A DNA stretch of 14,747 nucleotides from Pseudohongiella sp. (GCA_030652635.1 JAUSPW010000288.1:1-14747), one strand, 5' to 3'; positions 1 to 9,504 are shown, counted from the first letter of the stretch. Program-made: numbers and translations. Notes: a model not told the origin generated them from the sequence alone.

Positions 1-1175
1 TCCCAGGGCTCAGCAATCAGTTTCACATCCTGCAGGGTCGGATCCTGCAGCAGCGCATCAAAAAAGCCACTGCCTTGATCAAATCCATGTGCTTCTCTGC
101 CCAGCACGGGCGCTAGATCAAATCGGAATCCATCAATCTGCAAGGTATCCGCCCAGTAGCGCAGACAATCCATGATCAGCTGTATGACGCGCGGATGCGT
201 CAGATTTAAGGTATTGCCGCAGCCGGTATCATTGATGTAAAAACTCCGGTCTTCGTTTTGTAAGCGGTAATACGACAGATTGTCGATGCCACGGAACGAC
301 AGAGTTGGCCCTAATCTGCCGCCCTCCGCAGTATGGTTAAACACCACATCCAGAATGATTTCAATGCCTGCTTCATGGTAAGTGTCTACCATGTCACGTA
401 CTTCCAACAAACTGTTTCCACTCAGATAATCAAGGTGTGGCGCAAAAAAACACAAAGGATTGTAACCCCAGTAATTACTGAGATTTTTATGCTGCAGAAA
501 CGACTCGCTGATAAAACTTTGAACAGGCAGCAACTCAACCGAGGTGATGCCCAGCGATTTGATGTAAGCAATAATGTCGCTGTGTGCCATGCCCGGAAAA
601 CGACCCTGCATGTACTCCGGAATGGCTGGATGCGATACCGTAAACCCTTTCAGATGGGTTTCGTACAAGATGGTATCTGCCATGGCAATGGCGGGTTTTT
701 TAAAACGTGGCGGCGGCAATGCGCCCACCACCAGGCACTTGGGCATAAACGCCTGATTGTCGCGTTTGTCCGGTGTCTCCTGATCAATTGCCTGCCGTGG
801 GTCGTATCCAAAATGCAGGTCAGACCAGACAAAACGGCCGGTCAACTGGCGGCAATAAGGATCCAGCAATAACTTGTTGGGATTAAAGCGATGGCCAAGA
901 TGGGGCTGATAAACCCCGTGGACACGGTAGGCATAGACGGTGCCCGGCCCAGCGCCTTCCAGATACCCGTGCCAGATCTGATTCTGGCAGGCAGGCAGTA
1001 CATGTCTGGCAATCTCCTGCGTCCCATCTGCACTGAACAGACATAATTCGACCCGCTCGGCGTTTGCGGAGAACAGGGAAAAATTGACACCTTCTCCGTC
1101 CCAATGGGCACCTAGAGGGCCGGCACGCCCGACTCTTAAGCCGCGTTTAATGTTTTTTATGTTGCTTGGTGACAT
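1..1175 (-). CDS. glgX: Glycogen debranching enzyme GlgX, 3' end cut by window edge
   Basis: GlgX is a GH13 isoamylase-type enzyme that hydrolyses alpha-1,6 branches of glycogen or limit dextrins and releases short maltodextrins in the cytoplasm. The reading frame runs without a stop from ATG at 1175 to the window edge: 391 codons, against about 657 in E. coli. The N-terminus (GPLGAHWDGEGVNFSLFSA) is the CBM48-like domain of the family. The (beta/alpha)8 barrel follows, with SNYWGYNP near residue 235 and DVVFNHTAEGG. In DGFRFDLA the nucleophile is Asp353, and in IAEPW the acid/base is Glu389. Only the barrel's end and the C-terminal domain are missing. The start overlaps the end of glgB by 19 bases, so translation is probably coupled, and it is the last visible gene of the minus-strand cluster. 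The paralogous trehalose-pathway TreX is possible from sequence alone, but the glgB neighbour favours GlgX. Confidence 0.95.
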   Translation of the reverse strand, partial: MSPSNIKNIKRGLRVGRAGPLGAHWDGEGVNFSLFSANAERVELCLFSADGTQEIARHVLPACQNQIWHGYLEGAGPGTVYAYRVHGVYQPHLGHRFNPNKLLLDPYCRQLTGRFVWSDLHFGYDPRQAIDQETPDKRDNQAFMPKCLVVGALPPPRFKKPAIAMADTILYETHLKGFTVSHPAIPEYMQGRFPGMAHSDIIAYIKSLGITSVELLPVQSFISESFLQHKNLSNYWGYNPLCFFAPHLDYLSGNSLLEVRDMVDTYHEAGIEIILDVVFNHTAEGGRLGPTLSFRGIDNLSYYRLQNEDRSFYINDTGCGNTLNLTHPRVIQLIMDCLRYWADTLQIDGFRFDLAPVLGREAHGFDQGSGFFDALLQDPTLQDVKLIAEPW

Positions 1176-3091
1176 AACCACAAAGTCCCCAGTGGAGGTA
1201 AAGTAAGGACAACAGACCAGTCATAACCATGGCTGGCAACTGCTTCTGCTGTCACCACTCCCAGATTGCCGGTCCCGCTTCCTCCGTAAAAATGACTATC
1301 GGTATTGAGTATTTCTGTGTAGCGCCCAGCGGCCGGCACACCCACGCGCCAGCTGCTATGTACAGCCGGTGTGAAATTGCTGACAGCAATTAATGTTTGC
1401 CCTGCGTGTGACTGGCTGCGCCGCATGAACACAAACACTGACTGGTGTTCTGCGTCCGCGTCAATCCAGCTGAAACCGTCAGGGTGAGAGTCCAATTCAT
1501 ATAAGGCGTGATGAGAGCGCAGTGTGCTGTTCAGGTCGCGCACCAATCTGTGTATACCCTGATGAGACGCATGCTCCAGCAGGTGCCAGTCCAGCGCCTT
1601 ATCGTGGTTCCATTCCTGCCTTTGCGCAAATTCGGCGCCCATAAATAACAGTTTTTTGCCTGGGTGAGCCCACATCAGTGCCAAGGTTGCCCGCAAGTTG
1701 GCGAATTTTTGCCAGTCATCGCCCGGCATTTTCTCCAGCAAAGAACGTTTGCCATGCACCACTTCATCATGGCTCAGTGGCAGGATAAACTGTTCGGAGA
1801 ACGCATAAGACAGTCCAAAGCGGATGTCATGATGGTGGTAACGGCGATGAATGGGATCGCGGCTCACATAGCGCAGAGTGTCATTCATCCAGCCCATGTT
1901 CCATTTGAAACCAAAACCCAGGCCCCCTTGTGCGGTCAATTGCGTGACACCCGGCCAAGCGGTTGATTCCTCAGCAATCATCATCACGCCCGGTACACGT
2001 TGATGAACCCGCTCGTTGATGGTTTGCAGCAGACGGATAGCTTCCAGGTTTTCCACGCCACCGTATTCATTGGGCAGCCATTCACCGTCTTTGCGGCTGT
2101 AATTCAAATACAGCATGGACGCCACTGCATCCACACGCAAACCATCAAAATGAAACTCTTGCAGCCAGTAAACCGCGCTGCTGAGCAGATAACTGATCAC
2201 TTCGCCTCTGCTAAAGTTGTAGATCAGGGTGTTCCAGTCCGGGTGGAATCCTTTGCGAGGGTCTTCATGCTCGTACAGACAGGTGCCATCAAACTGTTTG
2301 AGACTGTGATCGTCGGCCGGAAAATGCGCTGGTACCCAGTCCAATAGCACACCAATGCCGTGCCGGTGCGCTAGATCAATCAGATAGCGCAGATCATCCG
2401 GGGCACCCAGGCGCCGGGTAGGAGAAAAAAGCCCGGTCGGCTGATAACCCCAGGAACCGTCAAAGGGATACTCAGTGATCGGCATCAGTTGTATGTGCGT
2501 GAATCCCAGATCCACAACATAAGGAATCAACTGATCGGCAAGCTCACGATAGTTGAGAAACTGATTGTCCGGGCCACGTCGCCATGAACCGGCATGCAGT
2601 TCGTAGATAAGCAGCGCGTCACGATGGTGCGGGGTATGCTGGCGCTTGGCTAGCCAGGCCTGATCGGACCAGATATGACCCGGGACATGGGGCACCATAG
2701 AGGCGGTGTCGGGCCGGTACTGTGATTCCTGTGCATATGGATCTGCTTTAAGCGGCATGACTCGGCCATCTGCACTGATAATTCGGTATTTGTAATGCAT
2801 ACCGGACACCACGCCCCTGATTTCTCCGGCCCATACACCCGAATCACCCTGCCGGTGCAGTGCATGAGCATCGGGACTCCAGTAGTTAAAGTCGCCACAT
2901 ACAAAGACTGCGCTGGCGTTGGGCGCCCACACCGCAAAACGTGTGCCCTGCTCCGTCAGATGCGCGCCGAGCACATCAAACACACATTCATGTTCGCCAC
3001 GCGCGAACAAATACAAATCTTGCGGCGCAATCAAATGCTGACCCGGTGCAGTGTGTGCAGGCGATTGCCGTTTGTGATCATGGTCGTTCAA
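1157..3091 (-). CDS. glgB: 1,4-alpha-glucan branching enzyme GlgB, short form, apparent TTG start
   Basis: GlgB cuts alpha-1,4 glucan chains and re-attaches them through alpha-1,6 bonds, making the branches of glycogen. The product is 644 residues: a CBM48 domain at about 35-135, the GH13 barrel from about 160, and a C-terminal beta domain from about 545. Visible GH13 signatures are DGSWGYQPTG (211-220), DGLRVDA with nucleophile Asp321, AEEST with acid/base Glu374, and LSHDEV with His441 and Asp442. It lacks the extra N-terminal module that brings the E. coli enzyme to 728 residues, so it is the short form. No ATG or GTG lies in frame at the expected N-terminus. The codon at 3091 is TTG, with a GGAG ten bases upstream, inside the end of malQ (14-base overlap). 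The product is certain; the exact start is not. Confidence 0.95.
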   Translation of the reverse strand: MNDHDHKRQSPAHTAPGQHLIAPQDLYLFARGEHECVFDVLGAHLTEQGTRFAVWAPNASAVFVCGDFNYWSPDAHALHRQGDSGVWAGEIRGVVSGMHYKYRIISADGRVMPLKADPYAQESQYRPDTASMVPHVPGHIWSDQAWLAKRQHTPHHRDALLIYELHAGSWRRGPDNQFLNYRELADQLIPYVVDLGFTHIQLMPITEYPFDGSWGYQPTGLFSPTRRLGAPDDLRYLIDLAHRHGIGVLLDWVPAHFPADDHSLKQFDGTCLYEHEDPRKGFHPDWNTLIYNFSRGEVISYLLSSAVYWLQEFHFDGLRVDAVASMLYLNYSRKDGEWLPNEYGGVENLEAIRLLQTINERVHQRVPGVMMIAEESTAWPGVTQLTAQGGLGFGFKWNMGWMNDTLRYVSRDPIHRRYHHHDIRFGLSYAFSEQFILPLSHDEVVHGKRSLLEKMPGDDWQKFANLRATLALMWAHPGKKLLFMGAEFAQRQEWNHDKALDWHLLEHASHQGIHRLVRDLNSTLRSHHALYELDSHPDGFSWIDADAEHQSVFVFMRRSQSHAGQTLIAVSNFTPAVHSSWRVGVPAAGRYTEILNTDSHFYGGSGTGNLGVVTAEAVASHGYDWSVVLTLPPLGTLWLCHQAT

Positions 3092-5243
3092 CGCGCAGAC
3101 TCTCCAATAACCGGGAAATAGGTTCGGATCCCAGTTGTTCTATCAAATCCATCGGCAATTTTCGTCGCCAGTTTTTATATTCGTTTGATGTGCCCGGTAT
3201 GTTCACCGGTGTCTGTAACAAGGCCAGATCTTCCAATTGCACAGATACCAGCGCAGAGCGTGTGCGCGAACAACAACGCATCAGTGCCGCCGCCAGATCA
3301 TGATCAACCGGCCGGTCTACGCGGTCTTCTGAAAACCGATTGGCCGGCAACAACCATTGTGCTTCCAATAGCTGAAGCATGTGCAATTTTTCTTGCTGGC
3401 GCTGCTGTTTTTGTGCTTTTAAGACGTCCGGATCAGTGGTTAAGCCCAATGCAAACCGAAGTTCAAGATCGCCAGAGCACCACCAAGCAGCCAGGGTCGG
3501 AACATCATGATTGGCCAGCATGGCCAGCGCGCGTTCCGGGTAATCCTGTGGCTGTTTGAACTGACAGGGTGAGCTCTTTTCAAAATAAAACAGCACGTTT
3601 GAAAAAATGCCAGATTCGCTGAGGTGGCGTTTAACCTCCTCAGGGACAATGCCCAGATCTTCACCAATCACCATGCATTGTTGGCGATGGCTTTCCAGTC
3701 GCAAGATGGCAAACAGATCTGCAGCGGGATACGTGACATAGGCACCATGGCCTGAGTCCTCATAGGGACACCACCACAGGCGCATCAAGGCCATCACATG
3801 GTCGATGCGCAGTGCGCCGCAGTGCGACATGTTGCTGCGCAATAATTTGCTGAAGGGCTGGTAGGCATGTTCGCTAAGCTGGCGCGGTGATAGCGGCGGC
3901 AACCCCCAGTTCTGGCCTTGGGGAGCCAACGGGTCTGGCGGTGCCCCAATACTGGCTTTGGTGCAAAACAGACCAGGATACTCGCCGACTTCTGTGCCAT
4001 CGCGTGCGCTGCCGACGGCCAGATCTCGCACCAGCCCAATGGGCATGCCAAGCGCCAGCGCCTCATCCTGGCAGGACTGCAGTTGCATTTCTGCCAGCCA
4101 CTGCAGGTAACAATAAAACTGCTCAGATTGCGCAAACTGCCCGGCCGCACTGACACTATGTTGAGCTTGCCACCGCGCGTACACGCGCAAGGCATCCCCT
4201 TGCAGCTGGACAAACTCATTCAAAAGCTCAACGCGCTTGCTGCCTCCTTGCTGCTGAATAATAAGGAAACGTTCGTACATCCGTTCAAATATTCGGAATT
4301 TCAGCTCCGTCACCTGGGTGTAATCTATCCAGCCTTCCTGTGCGATCAGCACCCGTAACTGCGCGGCCTGGCGGCTGTCTGCCAGCCAGTGTACCGCCTC
4401 ACCTTCGAGAAAATCGGGTTCTGTTAGTGGATCTATGTACAAAGGGTTGATTCGGCGGCGGTCGATGGGACTGTACGGGCTGCAGTTCTCCGGGTAATGC
4501 AGAGCGCCGGCGTGTAAGGGATTGAGCACAATAAATCCTGCGCCCTGCTTTGCCACTTGCTGCATCAGCAGGCGCAGATCTGCAAAATCACCCATCCCTA
4601 AACTGCGTGCTGAGCACAGGCTATAAAGCTGGACAGACAGCCCCCAGAGTTTTTTCTGCTGAGCCAGTGCCGGTGGTTGAAAACAACGTTCAGGCGCCAC
4701 AATCAAGGACATCGTTGCGGACAGCTTACCAGCCTGCACAAAAAGTGAGTGATATCCGGGCGGCAGTTGGCTGATTGATAATTGTAGATTCAACTTGATG
4801 TGCCAGGTTGTATCCAATTGAATTCTATCGATTTCATGAAGATCAAGCGCAGCAGGATTCAGTAGGCCTGAGGCGTTTTCAAAATGCTCACCTTGCTCTG
4901 TTACTATCCGGCAAACCAAAGTTTCATGCAGTGCATATTCGGGTAACTGCAGCGTGACACTGGCGTTTGATGTGCTTTTTTGACACGTGAAAACCGCAAC
5001 CGGCGGCAGCATTCTTGAGTGTTGCTGTTTATGATCGCGTTGCAACAGCATGGCCATTTTGTCTGCACAGGGTTGTGCGGGTGTATTGTCTTTGAAGATA
5101 TCCACATTCAACGCAGATAACACCGCCCACTGGTCTTGCTCTGGGATTGCCTGCCGTTCACCGGCAAAATTGATGAAATCAGTCTGTACGCCGTAAGCCC
5201 TCAGGATGCTGGATAAAGACTCGTTGAACATGTCCATTGTCAT
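3078..5243 (-). CDS. malQ: 4-alpha-glucanotransferase (amylomaltase) MalQ
   Basis: MalQ is a GH77 cytoplasmic enzyme that transfers maltodextrin segments between chains, releasing glucose and lengthening acceptors. The 721-residue product is close to the 694 of E. coli MalQ. The N-terminal beta-rich region (about 1-190) is typical of the proteobacterial long form. The catalytic barrel starts near WGLSVQLYSL (200-209) and contains SPYSP (255-259), the nucleophile Asp481 in LRIDHVMAL, acid/base Glu528 in GEDLG, and Asp580 in NHDVPTL. The stop overlaps the glgB start; the gene begins 19 bases after glk. Three in-frame ATG codons lie at 5243, 5237 and 5231 and none has a good Shine-Dalgarno sequence, so coupling to glk translation is likely and the first residues are uncertain. 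Free glucose made here would be the substrate of the adjacent glucokinase. Confidence 0.96.
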   Translation of the reverse strand: MTMDMFNESLSSILRAYGVQTDFINFAGERQAIPEQDQWAVLSALNVDIFKDNTPAQPCADKMAMLLQRDHKQQHSRMLPPVAVFTCQKSTSNASVTLQLPEYALHETLVCRIVTEQGEHFENASGLLNPAALDLHEIDRIQLDTTWHIKLNLQLSISQLPPGYHSLFVQAGKLSATMSLIVAPERCFQPPALAQQKKLWGLSVQLYSLCSARSLGMGDFADLRLLMQQVAKQGAGFIVLNPLHAGALHYPENCSPYSPIDRRRINPLYIDPLTEPDFLEGEAVHWLADSRQAAQLRVLIAQEGWIDYTQVTELKFRIFERMYERFLIIQQQGGSKRVELLNEFVQLQGDALRVYARWQAQHSVSAAGQFAQSEQFYCYLQWLAEMQLQSCQDEALALGMPIGLVRDLAVGSARDGTEVGEYPGLFCTKASIGAPPDPLAPQGQNWGLPPLSPRQLSEHAYQPFSKLLRSNMSHCGALRIDHVMALMRLWWCPYEDSGHGAYVTYPAADLFAILRLESHRQQCMVIGEDLGIVPEEVKRHLSESGIFSNVLFYFEKSSPCQFKQPQDYPERALAMLANHDVPTLAAWWCSGDLELRFALGLTTDPDVLKAQKQQRQQEKLHMLQLLEAQWLLPANRFSEDRVDRPVDHDLAAALMRCCSRTRSALVSVQLEDLALLQTPVNIPGTSNEYKNWRRKLPMDLIEQLGSEPISRLLESLRVERP

Positions 5244-5262
5244 TGAGGTGGAGTCCGTGCGC

Positions 5263-6255
5263 TCAGGTCGTCAAGGTGTTGTGGGAGCGGTGTGCGTACA
5301 CGGCACATCCTGTCAGACCGGGGAATTCATCCAGCAGGCAGGCAAGAGGAATGGCTCGGCACCAATCACTGAAATTGCCCTTGTCAGTGAATCGGCGAAC
5401 AAATGCCTGTTCATCAAAATGTTTACCCAGCTTGTGGATCAGATTGCCGCTGAGCACAAATCCGCCACGTGACCCTTTGGTGAGTGCCATGTCGCCACAG
5501 ATCCCCCCCATCATGCTACTGAAGTGCTGCAGTGTTTGTTGTGCGATTGCATGTCTGTCTGCCATTTCAACAATCTCTGCCGCATTGGGTGCTGCGTCGG
5601 GTTTGATGGGTTGCCCGGCAAGTGTGCTGAGCGCACAGTAGATGTTTGCAATCCCCGGGCCAGAAATCAGATGCTCTACGGTGACTCGTGGGAACCACTG
5701 CCAGAGCTGGCGCAGTAAGGCCATTTCATCATCGTTGACAGGGGCAAACGCTGCGTGGCCCGGCTCGGCACTGATGACTTCACCCCCGATGCTCAGGCTG
5801 GAGGCACCAAAACCGGTGCCAGGCCCGGCTATTGTGCGCAGGGCCTCAGGCCACTGATCAGGCTGGGCATCTATGGCCGCGGGTTTTTGTAACCAGCGCA
5901 CAGGCAGTTGATCCGGGTTGAGCAAACACCAGCCCTGTGCTTCAAAGTCATTCAGAACCATCACAGGCATGGCCAGTACCTGACTGAGTTCCTGGCGGCT
6001 GAAGCGCCAGTGATTGTTGGTGAGCTTGATAAAATCACCTTGCACCGGCGCGGCAACGGCCAGACAAAAAAGGCTCGGCATTGGTGCGTGCTGTTCTGCA
6101 ATAAAACCCAGATATTGTCTAACCGCATCGATCAGGTGTTCAAAGTCGGCGCACAGCATGGTGTGAATGCACTGCAGTGGTGCGCCAATAGACTCGCTCA
6201 AGGCGAATCTGACATTTGTGCCACCGATATCTGCAAGCAATGCCGTTTTTGTCAT
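5263..6255 (-). CDS. glk: Glucokinase (Glk, hexokinase/ROK-like fold)
   Basis: Glucokinase phosphorylates free glucose with ATP to glucose-6-phosphate in the cytoplasm. The 330-residue product matches the bacterial Glk family (E. coli, 321). It shows the phosphate-binding loop DIGGTN (9-14), LNDFEA with the presumed catalytic Asp103, the GPGTGFG glycine loop (144-150), and SAEPGHAAF (162-170) whose Glu and His contact glucose in the family. The ROK zinc-binding cysteine motif is not seen, which argues against a ROK-type glucokinase. Its ATG shares four bases (ATGA) with the eda stop codon and only a weak GGA lies upstream, a classic arrangement for translational coupling. The product feeds glucose from MalQ, or imported glucose, to Zwf. 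Confidence 0.95.
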   Translation of the reverse strand: MTKTALLADIGGTNVRFALSESIGAPLQCIHTMLCADFEHLIDAVRQYLGFIAEQHAPMPSLFCLAVAAPVQGDFIKLTNNHWRFSRQELSQVLAMPVMVLNDFEAQGWCLLNPDQLPVRWLQKPAAIDAQPDQWPEALRTIAGPGTGFGASSLSIGGEVISAEPGHAAFAPVNDDEMALLRQLWQWFPRVTVEHLISGPGIANIYCALSTLAGQPIKPDAAPNAAEIVEMADRHAIAQQTLQHFSSMMGGICGDMALTKGSRGGFVLSGNLIHKLGKHFDEQAFVRRFTDKGNFSDWCRAIPLACLLDEFPGLTGCAVYAHRSHNTLTT

Positions 6256-6899
6256 GATGTGAGCTTTTCCACGCGTTTCAGCTGTTCCAAAGAGGCGGCA
6301 ACCAGTGTGCTGAGTTCTTCCCAGCGACGTTCTTTTACCAGAGCGTCAGGGATCATCCACGAACCTCCTACACAACACACATTACTGAGCGCCAGATAAG
6401 CCTCTACATTAGCACCGTTAATGCCGCCCGTGGGACAGAAACTGATGCCGGCGAACGGCGAAACAAATGCTTTGAGTAAAGCAACCCCACCGCTGGCTTG
6501 TGCCGGGAAAAACTTGAATACCCTATGCCCCAGTTCCATGCCACCAATAATCTCCGATGCCGTGCTGACGCCGGGTAAAAAAACCAGATCATTCTGACGG
6601 GCGCACTCTGACAGAGACCGGGTTAAACCCGGGCTGACCGCAAAATCAACCCCTGCCTCGGCCACATTCTCCATATCCTGTGTCGAAATGACAGTACCTG
6701 CGGCCACCAGTAACTCAGGCAAGGTTTGTTTGACGGCTCTTATTGCCGGAAGAGCTGCTGGCGTGCGCAAGGTAATCTCAACGGCCTTTAAACCTGCCTG
6801 AGACAGTGCGCGACAAAGGCCAACGGCTTGTTCTTCGGAGTCAACAATCAGCACGGGCAGCACGGTGAGTGATAACAGTTGTTCTTTCAGAAACGGCAT
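6252..6899 (-). CDS. eda: KDPG/KHG aldolase (2-dehydro-3-deoxy-phosphogluconate aldolase) Eda
   Basis: Eda splits 2-keto-3-deoxy-6-phosphogluconate into pyruvate and glyceraldehyde-3-phosphate, the last step of the Entner-Doudoroff pathway; family members may also cleave 4-hydroxy-2-oxoglutarate. The 215-residue product is the family length (E. coli, 213). The class I aldolase residues are visible: Glu41 and Arg45 in EITLRTP, and the Schiff-base lysine Lys129 in HRVFKFFPA. FCPTGGI (154-160) forms the phosphate-binding end of the barrel. The start is ATG at 6899 with GGAG eight bases upstream. It begins 25 bases after edd and overlaps glk by four bases, so the three are very probably co-transcribed. 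Confidence 0.96.
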   Translation of the reverse strand: MPFLKEQLLSLTVLPVLIVDSEEQAVGLCRALSQAGLKAVEITLRTPAALPAIRAVKQTLPELLVAAGTVISTQDMENVAEAGVDFAVSPGLTRSLSECARQNDLVFLPGVSTASEIIGGMELGHRVFKFFPAQASGGVALLKAFVSPFAGISFCPTGGINGANVEAYLALSNVCCVGGSWMIPDALVKERRWEELSTLVAASLEQLKRVEKLTS

Positions 6900-6924
6900 A
6901 TTCCCTGCTCCACATAAAAGTATT

Positions 6925-8760
6925 TCAAAAAAATGAGGCGCCTCTATTAGCTGGGCCAGCCTGTTCGCGTAGTTTCAAGAATAAATCGCGACCAAGACTT
7001 TGATGTTGCCAGGCTTCCTCAACAGGTTTTTGCGCGGGGATCCGCGCCGCCAATGCTTCGTCACTCAGATGCACAAACAGATGACCAAGCTCGGTATCCA
7101 GCGTGATCACATCACCATCCTGCAGCCTTGCCAATGGCCCGCCGACACTGGCTTCGGGGCAGACATGAATGGCTGCAGGTACTTTTCCGGAAGCGCCGGA
7201 CATACGACCATCCGTTACCAAGGCCACCTTGAAACCCTGATCCAGCAAGGCGCCCAGACTGGGTGTCAACTGATGTAGTTCTGGCATACCGTTGGCAGCA
7301 GGCCCCTGAAATCTGACCACTGCGATAAAGTCTCTGGCGAGTTCGCCACGCTCAAAGGCTTGTTTTAAGGCGGACTGTGATTCGAAGATCAAACAGGGGG
7401 CGGTGATTGTTCTGTGTTCAGGTTTGACCGCTGAAATTTTACTGATGCACTCCCCCAGATTGCCATTGAGATAACGTAAACCGCCTTGCTCAGTAAAGGG
7501 TGTGTCAAATGATCTCAGCACATCCGGCATGATGACACCGCTGTCCAGATTCACCCAGGCCACGCTCATGTCTGCCTGCAGTTCAGGCGTATTCTCATAG
7601 GCAGCCATACCATGCCCCATCAGGGTGACCACATCTTCGTTCAACAAACCGCCACGGCGCAGTTCACGCACCAGAAACGCTGTCCCACCGGCGGCCTGAA
7701 ACGCATTGACGTCAGCATCGCCATTTGGATAGATTTTTGCCAGCAGCGGCGTGACGGCAGAGAGTCGATCAAGGTCCTGCCAGCGCATATCGATGCCGGC
7801 TGCCTGAGCGATCGCCAACAAGTGCAGTGTATGGTTGGTCGAGCCCCCACTGGCCAGCAAGGCAACGGCGGCATTAACAAGTGATGCCTCGGTCACCATC
7901 GCGGATAAGGGTTTGAGCGCGCTTGCATGTATGTCTGTTTGATCGGTGACACAGGCGGACAACACCCGGTGGACAGACTCGCGCGTCAAGGCCTCACGTA
8001 TCAGGCTGTCAGGGTGCACAAACGATGCGCCTGGCAATTGAATACCAAGCATTTCCACCATGACCTGATTGCTGTTGGCCGTCCCGTAGAATGTGCAAGT
8101 GCCAGGGCTGTGATATGAGGCAGATTCCACTGCCAGCAGCGCTTCATCGTTGACCATTCCTTGTGCATGACGCTGGCGCACCAGTGCTTTTTCCTTGTTG
8201 GGAATTCCGGAAGCCATGGGGCCAGCGGGCACAAACACCGTGGGCAAGTGCCCAAATTTGAGCGCGCCGATCAACATGCCGGGTACAATTTTGTCACACA
8301 CGCCCAGACACACCACAGCATCGAAGGTGTTGTGACTGAGGCTGATGGCAGTTGCCATGGCGATGACATCCCGGCTGAACAGACTCAACTCCATGCCCGG
8401 CTGGCCTTGGGTGACACCGTCGCACATGGCGCCCACACCGCCGGCAACTTGTGCGCTGGCATGATGCTGCGCAGCAACCTGTTTGATGATATTGGGATAA
8501 CGCTGTAAAGGTTGATGAGCGGAAAGCATGTCGTTGTAGGAGGTGACTATGCCGATATTGGGCGCCTGCATGCCTGCGATCAGTTGTTTTTCATGGGCGG
8601 AACACGCAGCAAACGTGTGCGCAAGATTGCCACAGGACAGGCGTTTGCGCGGCGGCAGATGCTGGCGTGTGGCGCTCATTAACGCAAGGTAATCCTGTCG
8701 TGATTGCCGGCTGCGTTCGCGAATGGTATTGGTGACCGCTTCCACTGTTACGTTCATCAT
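6925..8760 (-). CDS. edd: Phosphogluconate dehydratase Edd
   Basis: Edd dehydrates 6-phosphogluconate to KDPG using an iron-sulfur cluster; it belongs to the IlvD/Edd dehydratase family. The 611-residue product compares with 603 in E. coli. Conserved segments include SYNDMLSAH (74-82), GAMCDGVTQG with Cys113, CLGVCDKIVPG with Cys155, SPGTCTFYGTANSNQ with Cys222, and TDGRMSGASGKVPAAIH near the C-terminus. These cysteines correspond to the cluster-binding set of the family. Length and the GTCTFYGTANS form fit Edd rather than dihydroxy-acid dehydratase, and the eda/pgl/zwf context settles it. Two ATG codons are adjacent; the first, at 8760, sits eight bases after a GAGG and is preferred. The gap to pgl upstream is 39 bases. 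Confidence 0.97.
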   Translation of the reverse strand: MMNVTVEAVTNTIRERSRQSRQDYLALMSATRQHLPPRKRLSCGNLAHTFAACSAHEKQLIAGMQAPNIGIVTSYNDMLSAHQPLQRYPNIIKQVAAQHHASAQVAGGVGAMCDGVTQGQPGMELSLFSRDVIAMATAISLSHNTFDAVVCLGVCDKIVPGMLIGALKFGHLPTVFVPAGPMASGIPNKEKALVRQRHAQGMVNDEALLAVESASYHSPGTCTFYGTANSNQVMVEMLGIQLPGASFVHPDSLIREALTRESVHRVLSACVTDQTDIHASALKPLSAMVTEASLVNAAVALLASGGSTNHTLHLLAIAQAAGIDMRWQDLDRLSAVTPLLAKIYPNGDADVNAFQAAGGTAFLVRELRRGGLLNEDVVTLMGHGMAAYENTPELQADMSVAWVNLDSGVIMPDVLRSFDTPFTEQGGLRYLNGNLGECISKISAVKPEHRTITAPCLIFESQSALKQAFERGELARDFIAVVRFQGPAANGMPELHQLTPSLGALLDQGFKVALVTDGRMSGASGKVPAAIHVCPEASVGGPLARLQDGDVITLDTELGHLFVHLSDEALAARIPAQKPVEEAWQHQSLGRDLFLKLREQAGPANRGASFF

Positions 8761-8799
8761 TTCAAAAGCCTCGGTGCTTTGTGTCTGACTGGTTTGTGG

Positions 8800-9501
8800 T
8801 TAACAGGGTGCGTAAAAAATATCCGTATGTACATTGTCAGCGTGCAGGATTGCCCGAACCGGCATGTCCTTGACGGAGCCAGGCTCTAATGCCGCCTTCA
8901 ACGTGCTCAATTTGGATTCACCTACAATGTAAAGCATGCGCTGGCCGGCCCCCAGCAAGGTGCGCAGACTAAGGCTCATGCGGGTAAATGGCATATTTGC
9001 GGGTCTTAGCGCTCGGCACACAGCTGGGTCTGAGGTGTCCAGTGCATCCTCAAGACCCTGGGCATGCGGAAACAGCGACGCCGTGTGCCCATCGTTACCC
9101 ATGCCCAGCAGCACCAGATCCAGTGGCAGAATGCTTGCGGACAACCAGCGATGCAGTTTTAATTGCCCGGCAAAAGCATCAACCGCGCAAGTCTTCATGC
9201 TCACCAATCGCGCAGTCGCGGCAAAGTCTTTAATTAACTCCTTTCTGATCAGGGCAGCATTGGAATCCGGGTGATCTTCGTCCACCCAACGCTCGTCAAC
9301 CAGACTGACAATGACGTCGGACCAGGGTAAATCGATGTTTGCCAGTGTGTTGTAAAGCGCCGCCGGGGTACTGCCGCCAGAGACTGCAATAGAAGCGTGC
9401 CCGGTCTGTGCAATCCGGCTGCGTAGCAAGTCCTCGATTCGACGGCTCAATGCCTTGATAAGTATTTGATTGTCAGGATATTCGTTAATAGCCCAACTCA
9501 T
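8800..9501 (-). CDS. pgl: 6-phosphogluconolactonase (DevB type)
   Basis: Pgl hydrolyses 6-phosphogluconolactone, the product of Zwf, to 6-phosphogluconate. The 233-residue product belongs to the NagB-like DevB family rather than to the beta-propeller YbhE type. Visible motifs are SGGSTP (41-46), the sugar-phosphate loop; VDERWV (68-73); and GMGNDGHTASLFPH (133-146), which holds the conserved histidine at residue 139. Its ATG lies three bases after the zwf stop codon, with an AGGA inside the last zwf codons acting as ribosome binding site, so zwf and pgl are tightly coupled. Confidence 0.95.
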   Translation of the reverse strand: MSWAINEYPDNQILIKALSRRIEDLLRSRIAQTGHASIAVSGGSTPAALYNTLANIDLPWSDVIVSLVDERWVDEDHPDSNAALIRKELIKDFAATARLVSMKTCAVDAFAGQLKLHRWLSASILPLDLVLLGMGNDGHTASLFPHAQGLEDALDTSDPAVCRALRPANMPFTRMSLSLRTLLGAGQRMLYIVGESKLSTLKAALEPGSVKDMPVRAILHADNVHTDIFYAPC

Positions 9502-9504
9502 GAT

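Noticed and set aside
333..872. A 179-codon plus-strand open frame antisense to glgX
   Set aside because: It lies entirely within glgX on the other strand, has no recognisable domain, and glgX motifs continue unbroken across it; it is a shadow frame.
842..1111. An 89-codon minus-strand frame near the start of glgX that might suggest a separate small gene
   Set aside because: It is in a different frame from glgX, which is continuous from 1175 to position 3 with correct GlgX motifs on both sides.
5908..6399. A 163-codon plus-strand open frame across the glk/eda junction
   Set aside because: It is antisense to two well-supported enzymes, shows no family signature and has no ribosome binding site.
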